Positions 1 to 7,925 are shown, counted from the first letter of the stretch. The stretch: DNA of 11,458 nucleotides from Oligosphaeraceae bacterium (GCA_012515455.1 JAAYYJ010000206.1:1-11458), one strand, 5' to 3'. The notes: a model not told the origin generated them from the letters alone. Numbers and translations: made by a program.

Positions 1-888
1 ACCAAGATGCCGGTGCGCACTTTGACCAGTGCCGCCGATGCAGAACGCATCTTCAACGAACAGCTGACGAAATGCAAAACGGACTATTTTGATTTCTATC
101 TGATGCATTTCCTGAACCGGGACACCTGGCAGAATGCGACTCGCTGCAAGGTCTATGACTTCCTGCGCCGGCAGCAATCTGAGGGCAAGATCGGCAAGAT
201 CGGCTTTTCATTCCACGACACCCCGGAGGTGCTGGAGACAATCGCCCGGGCCCACCCTTGGGATTTCGCCCAGATTCAGCTCAATTATCTGGATTGGACC
301 ATCTATCGCTCAAAAGAGCAGTACGAGATACTGACCCGGCTGGGCATACCGGTGATTGTGATGGAGCCCCTGCGCGGAGGTACACTGGGCAGCCTGAACC
401 CGGACGCAATGGCTATCCTGCAGCAGGCCCAGCCGCAGGCCAGCGCAGCCTCCTGGGCCTTCCGCTTCGCCGCCGGTCTGCCTAATGTGATGACTGTGCT
501 TTCGGGCATGACCTACACTGAACACCTGGAGGACAATATCCGGACTTTCACGCCGCTGATGCCCCTGAATGAGGCGGAACGAGAGGTCCTCGCTGCCGCT
601 TTGCTGGCCTACCGCAAGGGCTTGGCAGTGCCCTGTACCGCCTGCCAGTACTGTCTGCCTTGCCCAGTCGGGGTGCAGATACCGCGACTTTTCGGACTGT
701 ACAACCAGTACAAGAACAGCGGCAATTTCTTCCATTTCAATCTTGCCTACGGCAATTTCAGCGAGAAGGAGAATGCCGCCGCCTGCATAGCCTGCGGCGC
801 CTGCCTGAAAAAATGCCCGCAGAAGATCAACATCCCGGAAGAACTGCGGAAGGTCGCGGCGGAGATTGCCTCAGGGAACAAAAAATAA
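1..888 (+). CDS. Aldo/keto reductase with C-terminal 4Fe-4S domain (5' partial)
   Basis: This is the 3' part of a predicted oxidoreductase of the COG1453 type, an aldo/keto reductase barrel fused to a ferredoxin-like tail. The reading frame is open from base 1, so the ATG at 7 is internal and the true start lies outside the window. The second visible residue is a Lys in a TKMP context, which matches the usual catalytic Lys strand of AKRs. His36 in LMHFLN fits the catalytic His. The barrel runs to about residue 200 and contains the usual IGKIGFSFHD and PVIVMEPLRGG strands. The tail carries C212-x2-C-x2-C-x2-C followed by Pro, and C262-x2-C-x2-C-x3-C followed by Pro, as expected for two 4Fe-4S clusters. 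The protein is cytoplasmic and its substrate is unknown. The GNAT gene follows 92 bases downstream on the same strand; that gap holds only the GNAT ribosome binding site. Confidence 0.93.
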   Translation, partial: TKMPVRTLTSAADAERIFNEQLTKCKTDYFDFYLMHFLNRDTWQNATRCKVYDFLRRQQSEGKIGKIGFSFHDTPEVLETIARAHPWDFAQIQLNYLDWTIYRSKEQYEILTRLGIPVIVMEPLRGGTLGSLNPDAMAILQQAQPQASAASWAFRFAAGLPNVMTVLSGMTYTEHLEDNIRTFTPLMPLNEAEREVLAAALLAYRKGLAVPCTACQYCLPCPVGVQIPRLFGLYNQYKNSGNFFHFNLAYGNFSEKENAAACIACGACLKKCPQKINIPEELRKVAAEIASGNKK

Positions 889-980
889 TCGCTTGCCCGG
901 GGCGGGTGCGGGGCGCCGTCTGTAACCTCCTCCAGGGTCGCACGGCTGGGCACCAGGACGCGCATACAGAGCAGGAGAAT

Positions 981-1493
981 ATGATGCAAATGCGGCAATA
1001 TCAGGAATGCGATTTAGAGAGCATTGTCGCGCTGGCCAATAAAGCCTGGCGCGAGATTCGGAAGATGTCCCGCCAGGCCCTGGGGGATAAAATCGCCGAT
1101 GTGCTCAATCCCCAGGGTGACGCGGTCTCAAAAGGCGAGCAGGTCCGCGCCATGGCCCTGAAGTCACCGGAGAATTTCATGGTCTGCGAGGACGCGGGCC
1201 GGGTGGTGGGCTTTATTTATTTCTGGATGGACCAGCAGAGCGGCGTGGGCGAAATCGGTAACAACGCAGCCGATGCCGACTGCGGTCTCAAGGGCATCGG
1301 CCAGATGATGTACCGGGCCGTGCTCTCGCACTTCAAGGCCAATGGCATCAAGGTGGCCTGCGTCAGCACCGGCCTGGACCCGGCCCATGAACGGGCCCGG
1401 AAGGCTTATGCCCGGGCCGGCTTCAACAAGAGCTTGTCCAGCATCCGCTATTATATGGACCTGTCGGAGTACCCCCAGCCGCAGGCTGAATAA
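981..1493 (+). CDS. GNAT family N-acetyltransferase
   Basis: This 170-residue protein is a single-domain GNAT that would transfer an acetyl group from acetyl-CoA to an unidentified amine. Motif A is visible as GLKGIGQMM (residues 102-110), where the KGIG turn would hold the CoA pyrophosphate. Motif B is HERARKAYARAGF (136-148). The central strand VVGFIYFWM lies at 75-83. The frame is open upstream to 660, but that part overlaps the reductase gene. The ATG at 981 (or 984) is preceded by AGGAG at 973-977, which fixes the start. The gene probably shares a transcript with the preceding reductase, though nothing links the two functions. It converges on the M55 gene, with 19 bases between the two stop codons. 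The substrate cannot be assigned from sequence. Confidence 0.88.
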   Translation: MMQMRQYQECDLESIVALANKAWREIRKMSRQALGDKIADVLNPQGDAVSKGEQVRAMALKSPENFMVCEDAGRVVGFIYFWMDQQSGVGEIGNNAADADCGLKGIGQMMYRAVLSHFKANGIKVACVSTGLDPAHERARKAYARAGFNKSLSSIRYYMDLSEYPQPQAE

Positions 1494-1512
1494 CCCCGGC
1501 GGCAAGAGCGGT

Positions 1513-2409
1513 TCAGGGCTGTTTTTTCCCCGCCGCGGGGATATTCCATTGCGTGGGCGGGGTCGCCTGGCGGCGGTCGGGGAAGCGCCAGCCATCATCG
1601 ATGTCGCCTGCCGGCTTGTACCAGGGGACGTTGCGCAGGGTCGAGATCAGGGCTTCTGAGAAGCTCGCGCAGGTTTCGGGGGTTTCCGGCCACAGGACCT
1701 GCGGATTGCGGTCGCCGATGCGGACCGAGCAGGGGCCGGTGATCTTGAACGGCTGCAGCCCGTCCTGCCGCAGAGCCGCCTCCACTCCGGCCTCAATCAA
1801 CTTCCTGGACCGGATGGGCGAGATGGTGCGGGTGAGTTGTGAGGCGTAGTTTTTCTTGGTGGCCAGGCTGTGCATGCCCGGGCACAGCCTGAGGGCATCG
1901 TCCAGAGTCGCCCGGTCTCCGGCGATAAAGGCGCAGGGGATGCCGCAGTCGCCAGCGATGGCCATGGACATCGTGGCCTCGCTCAGCGCATAAGTCTGCC
2001 CGGCGGCGGTCTCGACCTGGATATACGAGTGCGGGGTGCAGCCATCTGCCGTGCCGGCCTTGGCGTGCATACCAAGCAGCAGCAGCGCATCGAAGCCCTG
2101 GTCCAGGTCGGGATGGCTGGAGCCCAGGAAAAGATGCTGTTCACTGCGGCCATGGATCAACTCCAGGCGCTCATCCATCAACTCTGGAATGATGGTGTAT
2201 CCGGCACCGTGGTGGTCATGGACCACGACCGTTTCCGCCCCGGCGGCGAAGGCCCCCCGGGCGGCGGCGTTGACCTCCTCGGTCAGCAGGATGCGGTTGC
2301 GGCGCAGCAGCTCGTGATTCAGCAGGCTCATCTCCTTATCCCAGTACTCATAGAAGACCAGCCCGGCCACGCCTTCCACATCGGCGACAATATAGACATT
2401 CTTGTACAT
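1513..2409 (-). CDS. M55 family D-aminopeptidase-like protein (DppA-related)
   Basis: This 298-residue cytoplasmic protein matches the M55 peptidase family, whose model is Bacillus DppA, a zinc D-aminopeptidase releasing N-terminal D-amino acids. The metal-site pattern is complete: Asp10 and Glu12 in ADVEG, His67 in VHDHHG, His115 in GMHAKAGT and Glu144 in LSEAT. A further conserved His127 in TPHS lies near the active site. Spacings are close to those in DppA. The ATG at 2409 has GAGGA at 2418-2422, eight bases away. A GTG at 2475 overlaps the previous stop codon (GTGA) and would add 22 basic residues unlike this family, so it is less likely. About 30 Pro/Arg-rich residues after 268 look like an extra tail. 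It is the last gene of the minus operon, 62 bases after an exported protein gene. A role in using D-amino-acid peptides is inferred from family only. Confidence 0.87.
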   Translation of the reverse strand: MYKNVYIVADVEGVAGLVFYEYWDKEMSLLNHELLRRNRILLTEEVNAAARGAFAAGAETVVVHDHHGAGYTIIPELMDERLELIHGRSEQHLFLGSSHPDLDQGFDALLLLGMHAKAGTADGCTPHSYIQVETAAGQTYALSEATMSMAIAGDCGIPCAFIAGDRATLDDALRLCPGMHSLATKKNYASQLTRTISPIRSRKLIEAGVEAALRQDGLQPFKITGPCSVRIGDRNPQVLWPETPETCASFSEALISTLRNVPWYKPAGDIDDGWRFPDRRQATPPTQWNIPAAGKKQP

Positions 2410-2417
2410 CGCTGAGT

Positions 2418-2422
2418 TCCTC
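2418..2422 (-). promoter_or_regulatory. Ribosome binding site (GAGGA) that decides the M55 start
   Basis: On the minus strand GAGGA lies eight bases before ATG 2409. It favours this start over the GTG at 2475, although that GTG overlaps the upstream stop as GTGA and the frame between them is open. Confidence 0.7.
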
Positions 2423-2471
2423 GTGATTCTCTTGCTTTTTTTGCTTCTCAATCTGGGCTGCGGCCGGCGCA

Positions 2472-3653
2472 TCACTTCCAGTCCGGGCCGTTCTGGAGCT
2501 CAAAAGCAAAGGCTTGAGCGGCGATGACTTCCGGGTTTTCCCGTTTGCTGTGCAGGCTGACGGCCATGGTATAGCGTCCAGGCGCCAGCCCGGTCAACGG
2601 GAAAGCCGCACTGTGGCAGCTGGCGACCTCCCGGCCGTCAGGGTCCAGCAGCTTGACCAGAACGTTGTATTCCGGTTCCCAGTTTTCCACCCGGGCGAGG
2701 CCGGGGGCGGCCTGGTAGAGCAGCTCGTGCCCGAATCCGGAGACGGTGATTCTGGCCTGGTCGCCGAGGTTGAACAGGGTGGCATTCAGGCGCATGTCGA
2801 TGCCGCCGTTCTCCGGCGGCGACTGCAGATGGAAGAACCACATCCGTCCTTTGCCGGCAGTCTGGTCTTTGCCAAGGAACAGCCCTCCGCGCGTGGTCCG
2901 GAAGAGCTCACCGGGGAGGTTGTCGACGCGGCTCTCGACCAGTATATCCGTTGGTGAATCAACCTTGAAATAACAGTTGATCGCGGTAGTTTTCTTGATC
3001 ACGGCGTTATAAAACGGCACGTTGAAATTGCCGCTGCAACTGGCCAGGCGGGTCATGGCCATTAACCGCCGGCCTTTGAGCGGTTCGCCGACCAGGTAGC
3101 AGCCCTGCGGCCAGAAAAATGACTTGGCGAATTCCACCCCTCCATCGGGGTGTGCGGTCAGGCTGCCGGCAGCGGAGGTCAGTTTGCTGAGGTCCTGCAG
3201 CAGCGGGTCGCGCATCAGCTCGATCCACCACGGGCGCAGGTCGGGGGCGGGCCGGGCGGTGGCCGCACCGGTGCCAGTCGCAAAACGGAGGGTGTATTTT
3301 TCGCAGCCTGGGCGTTTGCGAAATGACAGCCAGCCCAGCTGCGCGAAGCGACTCTCCTGGGCCGGTGCGAGCCATTTGGACGAATAGCCGTTGGGTTTGG
3401 CGGCGAAGCGGCCGTCACTGCCGTAATTGCGGTCGAGGTCGGGTGGCAGTTCCCAGCGCCAGTCCAGGGAGAACGGCACATCATGGCCCTGGCAGTCAGT
3501 CAGGCGCAGGCTGGCGGTTACGATTTGCAGCTGCTGGCAGTCGAGAAAAAAGACCTGGGTCTCCGCTTGCCCGGCCAGGAATTCCAGCTGCTCTCCGGCG
3601 GCCATACCGATGGCCGCCAGAGACAAGACGGCGAGCACCAAAAATGCTTTCAT
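2472..3653 (-). CDS. Secreted protein of unknown function, beta-rich
   Basis: I do not recognise this 393-residue protein. It starts with a clear signal peptide: Met-Lys, then a hydrophobic stretch to about residue 16, with cleavage likely near AAG20 before EQLEF. There is no lipobox Cys. The mature part is rich in aromatic residues and predicted strands, with seven cysteines (39, 54, 117, 185, 206, 227, 346). Residues about 327-387 (YNVLVKLLDPDGREV, then GLAPGRYTMAVSL) read as an Ig- or fibronectin-like beta sandwich. No catalytic motif is evident. The start is firm: ATG at 3653 overlaps the upstream TAA as TAATG, and GGGAGGAA at 3656-3663 is an excellent ribosome binding site, so translation is probably coupled. 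Sitting directly after the CBM9-like gene suggests an exported glycan-binding or structural partner. Confidence 0.85.
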   Translation of the reverse strand: MKAFLVLAVLSLAAIGMAAGEQLEFLAGQAETQVFFLDCQQLQIVTASLRLTDCQGHDVPFSLDWRWELPPDLDRNYGSDGRFAAKPNGYSSKWLAPAQESRFAQLGWLSFRKRPGCEKYTLRFATGTGAATARPAPDLRPWWIELMRDPLLQDLSKLTSAAGSLTAHPDGGVEFAKSFFWPQGCYLVGEPLKGRRLMAMTRLASCSGNFNVPFYNAVIKKTTAINCYFKVDSPTDILVESRVDNLPGELFRTTRGGLFLGKDQTAGKGRMWFFHLQSPPENGGIDMRLNATLFNLGDQARITVSGFGHELLYQAAPGLARVENWEPEYNVLVKLLDPDGREVASCHSAAFPLTGLAPGRYTMAVSLHSKRENPEVIAAQAFAFELQNGPDWK

Positions 3654-4783
3654 TATTCCTCCCATGGGGAGCTGATGGTCTCAAGCTCAAGATTCACTAC
3701 CTCGTTTTTGTAGCGGCACTCTATCCGCCGGACCGGCTGCGGGGGCAGGATGAATGCGAATTGCGGTCGGTCCACTGTGTACTGCCGGGCCGTCTGGCCG
3801 GATTCGGAATGGACGATCACCTCCAGGGGGGCATCGGGCGATTCATTGATGCGTCCGTAGAGACGCAATGAGTCGTTGACATACCGCAAGGGCGAGGCCA
3901 GCTGGGCCTGCAACAGCTGCACCGGGGTGAATTTTCGGGTCAGGCGCAGGACCTCCCGGCCGGCACTGTGCAGGCTCAGGACATTGGCGGCCGGCTCTCC
4001 AGCCGGGTGGCTGGCCAGGAATTTATTATCGGCGCTGCCGCCGGGCTGGAGCTTGATTTTGCGGATGGGCTGGCCATTGAAGAATCCGGTCAGTTCAACT
4101 GGCCGGGGCGAGACATTCCTGATGCTGGCAGTGAAGGGCTGAGTGCCGGAACCGCCGGAATTCCGGAAAGATTCCAGCAGCACCGGGTATTCGCCGGGGA
4201 TGGTGAAGCGCTGCCAGGTCTTGGGCTGGTGATACTCGCCCCAGGCGCAGCGGCCTTCCCGGGAATGGCGCACGTAACTGGCTGCTGCCAGACCGATTTC
4301 GCCGGCGGGGTTCTCGCCCAGATTCAGCGCCGCCAGAGGTATCGCCAGAGTGATCTCGAACGAATCCTGAGCATAGCTGCCGCTGGCGCTGGCCCCGGAA
4401 TCCCAGTTGCTGTGCTTGCGCCCCAGATCGTCCTTATGGTGGTCGAAGACCGCGCCATTGACATTGGCGATGACCTGGTAGTAGGCATTCTGGCGGCCGG
4501 CCGCGTCGATGAACACATCCAGGCAGTCATCGCTGTAGACCGCTTCGTCATGCCCGGTGCAATTGGCGACCTTGTTCTCAAGGGACGGATGTTGGGACCA
4601 CATCGCGATATGCAGGTAGGATTCGTCCCGCCAGACGCGCAACTTGGCCTGGCGGTCGCCGGTACCGCCGCGGAACTCAGTGGTCTGCAGCGCTTGCTCT
4701 TCGCCCAGGGGTATTTCCGGAGCGGCCTGCTGGGCGGCGGTCAACAGTGGCAAGGCCAACCACAGAGTGAGCAGATATTTCAT
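3653..4783 (-). CDS. Secreted CBM9-like carbohydrate-binding domain protein
   Basis: This 376-residue exported protein begins with a signal peptide (MKYLLTLWLALPLLTAAQQA). A domain resembling the CBM9-like fold (PF06452 type) follows at about residues 37-202. Its hallmarks are the strand LRVWRDESYLHIAMW, the acidic motif YSDDCLDVFIDAAG (83-96), the YYQVIANVNGAVFDHHKD strand pair (101-118), and the late strand FEITLAIPL followed by a Gly-rich turn. CBM9-like domains bind sugars, often in secreted polysaccharide-degrading proteins. Residues about 205-376 appear to be one or two small beta domains without a recognised motif, and no catalytic residues stand out. The ATG overlaps the upstream stop as ATGA, and GGAGA at 4791-4795 serves as ribosome binding site. 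A 24-residue longer reading from 4855 is unlikely because it puts charged residues before the signal peptide. It probably works beside the GH123-like enzyme outside the cytoplasm. Confidence 0.85.
   Translation of the reverse strand: MKYLLTLWLALPLLTAAQQAAPEIPLGEEQALQTTEFRGGTGDRQAKLRVWRDESYLHIAMWSQHPSLENKVANCTGHDEAVYSDDCLDVFIDAAGRQNAYYQVIANVNGAVFDHHKDDLGRKHSNWDSGASASGSYAQDSFEITLAIPLAALNLGENPAGEIGLAAASYVRHSREGRCAWGEYHQPKTWQRFTIPGEYPVLLESFRNSGGSGTQPFTASIRNVSPRPVELTGFFNGQPIRKIKLQPGGSADNKFLASHPAGEPAANVLSLHSAGREVLRLTRKFTPVQLLQAQLASPLRYVNDSLRLYGRINESPDAPLEVIVHSESGQTARQYTVDRPQFAFILPPQPVRRIECRYKNEVVNLELETISSPWEE
3656..3663 (-). promoter_or_regulatory. Ribosome binding site (GGGAGGAA) inside the end of the CBM9-like gene
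   Basis: This strong site lies within the last codons of the CBM9-like gene, just before the TAATG junction. A ribosome finishing the first gene would stop on the start of the next, which points to coupled translation of the two exported proteins. Confidence 0.75.
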
Positions 4784-7167
4784 AGTGCTTTCTCCAAGTT
4801 GTGGATCAGAGTCGCGATTTTCCAGCGGAAGCGTTCGATACAATATGCGTTCCATTCGTTGTTCTTGATATCCGCTGTGCCTTCAATGCCGTCGAACTTG
4901 GCTGCATGGTATTTACGCTGATCTATGTGGACTCGCGCGGACAGGTCACTCAGGAATGCCTGCGCTGCCTGCCGGGCCGGGGAATCGGCTTTGGCCTGTT
5001 TGAGCAGCTGCTCGAGGGTATAGAGGTACAGGTAGTCGTCCCGTCCCTCACGATAGTTCAAAAATTGCAGTGACGGCCGTTGTCCGCGGGTCTCCGGGTC
5101 GGGGTACACCAGCGAGGTATTGTAGTTCCAGGGCAGCAGGCAATAGGGCAGCATATAGTTGGCGTACGAGATTGAGGTCTCCTGGTATTTCCCCTCGCCG
5201 CCGGTACGCCAGAACCAGAATCCGGCCTGGAAACGGTTGTCGCCGCTGTTGTGCGAGCCGAACTGGTGCCCGTGTTTCTTGATTTCGGCGAGCAGGTTCT
5301 CGTCGATCGGGGTGGCCGGGTTGGCCCAGACATGCTGGAAGACCGGCGGGGCGGCCTTGTAGGCCAGGGGGCCGTTGATGGTCACATAGCTGGTCGCCCC
5401 GACGCGGTTGACGATTTCCGCCACCTTGACTGCAAATTGCACATACTCGCTGCCATGATTGTCGATTTCGCCATCGTAGTACCAGAAAATCTCGGGGTAG
5501 TTGCGCTGCTTGCACATCTGGTCGATTTCCCGGGTTATGGTCTCGAGGTCCTTCAGATCGGTCTGGTAATCCTGGCGTTCTGCCGGGGTGCGGCGGTCCC
5601 AGTTCTTCATCTGCCAACCGCAGTTCAGGAACAGGGAGCGGGGGCGCAGGTCGATGAAGCGGCATTCGGGGTCTTTCTGGAAATTCTCCATCCACCAGTC
5701 GAAATTGGCCATTTGTTCCGGTGTCTGGGTGAAATGCCGGCTGCCAGGCTCGCCGCTGATCTGTCCCAACGGGAATACTGCTTGCATGCCGTAGCCCCAG
5801 GGATTGAACTGATTCGGATTGAAGCGGTATTTCATCGGGAAGAGCATCTGTGTGCGCATCACTTCCCGCATACTGCTCTTGTCTTTGCCCAGCCCCATCC
5901 AGTCGGTCCAATGACAGTAACTCATGGTGAAATTGTAAGTCGCCGCGCCTTTATAATTCAACTCAAAGGGCAATATCTTGAGCTGCAGACGGGCGTTGCC
6001 GATGGTTTTGCCGGCCGAGATCACCTGCAGGTCGGCAAAATAGTCTCCCGGCTGGGCTGTAACCGGCACCCGGAAATCGAGGGTGAACATCCTGGGCGTG
6101 CCGGCTTCCCCGGGCTGTGGTTTCATGCTCTGCAGGACATAAGAAATCGGGTCGAGCTGACGCATCGTGGTGATAATGCCGTTGGTGCTGCGGCTGCCCT
6201 GTTCCTTGTAGCGCTCGCGCCACAGATCGGCGTGCTCAGCCGTGCGCAGGATTCCCCCCGGGCCCTGGAAATCCCCGACCGTGACGGTGAGTTCGGGCAG
6301 GTCAACCAGGGGCAGCACTCCGAAGCGCAGCAGCTCCTGCTCGCCGCGGGCGGCGAAGGCCCGGATGGTGTCGCTGATTTCCTCCACGACCGGCCGGCTC
6401 CAGGGGTGCACCAGGTCATCGCTGAGCTTTTGGAACAGCACATAACCGCGCTGGCGCACGCTCTCGGGCAGTTCCGGCAGGGACTCATCCGGCAATGGCT
6501 GCCAGGGGTAGCGCCGGGCAAATTGCCGGCGCCGTTCCGCCTCGACTGCGCTGGCCGTGTCCTGGTCCTGCTGGGCAGTGCTGCTGACGGTCAAGGCGGT
6601 CAGGATAATGTTCTGCAAGCGCAGCGTGATCTTTCCCTCGACCGGTTTAACGGTGAAGACCTCCTGGCGCAGGATGGGGCTGATCAGGCGGTCCCAGATC
6701 GGGTCCTGGCGGCTGAACACATAATCTTCCAGCTTGCACCATTCGTCGTAGGCGCTCTGGGGGGTGATGGCCTGTTCGTAGATGGTCTGGCCATTGCAGG
6801 ACAGCAGAATGGTGTCCTCGTTCCAGAGCCGCCGCCAGCCGGAATTCCAGTCCCCAATCCAGACTCTGATGGTAGCTTCCGGGGCGTTGCAGGGCAGCAC
6901 CAGCTGGACCTCGCGGCAGTTCAGGTTGTGCTCCAGCAGGGTGTCGCCAGGCAACGACCCCGGGCGTCCTAGGCTGGGGTCGTATATCCACTGATTCTGA
7001 TTGAAACGGCTTTTAGGCGTGAACAGCGGCGAGTCGGCGCTGGTGTAGCTGAAATCCAGGAACTGTTTCGTTTCCGCGCGCTCGGTTGCCTGTCCGAACA
7101 TCAACTTGTGTTCCTGTGCGGACAGCGTGCCGGCGAGCAACAGCAATAACCAAATTGCGAATTTCAT
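4780..7167 (-). CDS. Secreted GH123/DUF4091-like glycoside hydrolase-type protein
   Basis: This 795-residue protein is exported, with a signal peptide (residues 1-17, cleavage after TLSA). Residues 18 to about 398 are beta-rich and end in the strand LQLKILPFEL, typical of the N-terminal sandwich of DUF4091 proteins. A TIM-barrel-like part follows. The C-terminal signature is PSLQF followed by NYREGRDDYLYLYTLEQLL (Glu707, Asp710, Asp711), the usual DUF4091/GH123 ending. GH123 enzymes are N-acetyl-beta-galactosaminidases using an adjacent Asp-Glu pair. At the corresponding strand this protein has FWYYDGEID, with Asp565 and Glu567 split by Gly, so activity or substrate may differ. At 795 residues it is longer than GH123 enzymes usually are. 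The start is ATG 7167 because AGGAA at 7173-7177 is better spaced from it than from the ATG at 7170. It lies 17 bases after the pseudopilin gene and overlaps the next gene by ATGA. Confidence 0.82.
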   Translation of the reverse strand: MKFAIWLLLLLAGTLSAQEHKLMFGQATERAETKQFLDFSYTSADSPLFTPKSRFNQNQWIYDPSLGRPGSLPGDTLLEHNLNCREVQLVLPCNAPEATIRVWIGDWNSGWRRLWNEDTILLSCNGQTIYEQAITPQSAYDEWCKLEDYVFSRQDPIWDRLISPILRQEVFTVKPVEGKITLRLQNIILTALTVSSTAQQDQDTASAVEAERRRQFARRYPWQPLPDESLPELPESVRQRGYVLFQKLSDDLVHPWSRPVVEEISDTIRAFAARGEQELLRFGVLPLVDLPELTVTVGDFQGPGGILRTAEHADLWRERYKEQGSRSTNGIITTMRQLDPISYVLQSMKPQPGEAGTPRMFTLDFRVPVTAQPGDYFADLQVISAGKTIGNARLQLKILPFELNYKGAATYNFTMSYCHWTDWMGLGKDKSSMREVMRTQMLFPMKYRFNPNQFNPWGYGMQAVFPLGQISGEPGSRHFTQTPEQMANFDWWMENFQKDPECRFIDLRPRSLFLNCGWQMKNWDRRTPAERQDYQTDLKDLETITREIDQMCKQRNYPEIFWYYDGEIDNHGSEYVQFAVKVAEIVNRVGATSYVTINGPLAYKAAPPVFQHVWANPATPIDENLLAEIKKHGHQFGSHNSGDNRFQAGFWFWRTGGEGKYQETSISYANYMLPYCLLPWNYNTSLVYPDPETRGQRPSLQFLNYREGRDDYLYLYTLEQLLKQAKADSPARQAAQAFLSDLSARVHIDQRKYHAAKFDGIEGTADIKNNEWNAYCIERFRWKIATLIHNLEKAL

Positions 7168-7187
7168 CATTGTTCCTTGTCTTGTGC

Positions 7188-7913
7188 TTAAAAGGGGTAG
7201 ACCAATTTGTATTTTCCGATGACTTCCTGGAGGGTATGCGAGATCACATGACCATCGAGATAACCGAAGGTGGAGACGCCGCGGTGCCGGAAATCGACCC
7301 AGGTGTCAACGTTGTTTTCGAATCCGGCACTAGCCTTGAAGGGATACTGATTCACACCCACCCCCATCCAGACAAAAACGTACTTCCAGTTCATGCCGTC
7401 GGCAAAAAATACCACCTGCCCGGGTTGCTTAAGCTGGCTGATTTTGTTCATATTGGGGTTGGTGTTGTCGCAGGCGGCGTAGTAGTTGAGCGCATAGCTG
7501 CCGGTGCAGTTGCCGCCGCTGTAATTGCGGCTGATGCGGAGGGAGTCACCGGGGCAGGCCCAGACCCCGCGATCCAGGAATGGTCGCCAGCGGTATATAT
7601 TGGGGTTGGCGCCGGTATATTCCTGCAGGTCGGTGTAGGTCAGGTCCCTGGTAGCGTTATGCTGGGTGCCGTGCGGGAAATACGCATCGTGATCGGCAGT
7701 GTAGCTGAGTACCGCCAATGTCAGCTGCCGGACGTTGCCGATGCATTTCATGGACACCGCCTTGGCCCGGGCCTGGGACAGGGCCGGCAGCAGCATCGAG
7801 GCCAGAACCGCAATAATGGCGATTACGACCAGCAGTTCAATCAGGGTGAAGGCGGCTCGACGGTGGGACTGCCGCAAACGGTGGCAGTGCTTGGGGAACT
7901 GGTTGGCCGACAT
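7188..7913 (-). CDS. Type II secretion / type IV pilin-like pseudopilin with H-X9-DG motif
   Basis: This 241-residue protein has a 21-residue basic leader and then the prepilin sequence FTLIELLVVIAIIAVLASML. A prepilin peptidase would cut before Phe22. Glu26 is the conserved Glu+5, and residues 22-46 form the membrane and assembly helix. The -1 residue is Ala21 rather than the usual Gly. The globular domain contains CIGNVRQLTLAVLSYTADHD (57-76), a WACPGD segment (118-123) and the C-terminal H-X9-DG motif (His210, Asp220, Gly221). This layout is typical of the expanded pseudopilin-like family in Lentisphaerota and relatives, whose exact role is not settled. The ATG has AGGAG at 7921-7925, seven bases upstream. 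It is the first gene of the minus operon and precedes the GH123-like gene by 17 bases, suggesting a surface or secretion role tied to that enzyme. Confidence 0.93.
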   Translation of the reverse strand: MSANQFPKHCHRLRQSHRRAAFTLIELLVVIAIIAVLASMLLPALSQARAKAVSMKCIGNVRQLTLAVLSYTADHDAYFPHGTQHNATRDLTYTDLQEYTGANPNIYRWRPFLDRGVWACPGDSLRISRNYSGGNCTGSYALNYYAACDNTNPNMNKISQLKQPGQVVFFADGMNWKYVFVWMGVGVNQYPFKASAGFENNVDTWVDFRHRGVSTFGYLDGHVISHTLQEVIGKYKLVYPF

Positions 7914-7925
7914 GGTTTTTCTCCT

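Noticed and set aside
660..980. In-frame upstream extension of the first GNAT gene
   Set aside because: It overlaps the iron-sulfur tail of the reductase, has no GNAT-like sequence, and the AGGAG site at 973-977 places the start at 981 or 984.
1476..1540. Possible terminator at the convergent GNAT/M55 junction: CAGCC-GCA-GGCTG at 1476-1488, six Ts at 1522-1527 and CCCCG-CCG-CGGGG at 1528-1540
   Set aside because: No stem sits directly before the T run on the plus strand, and on the minus strand the hairpin is followed by As within the M55 coding region. Neither orientation gives a standard intrinsic terminator.
3968..4921. A 317-codon open frame on the plus strand
   Set aside because: It is antisense to the CBM9-like gene, which has a signal peptide, a ribosome binding site and a domain match; the antisense frame has none.
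5251..6972. A 573-codon open frame on the plus strand
   Set aside because: It lies wholly antisense to the GH123-like gene, has a low-complexity composition typical of reverse-strand reading of GC-rich genes, and lacks domain motifs.
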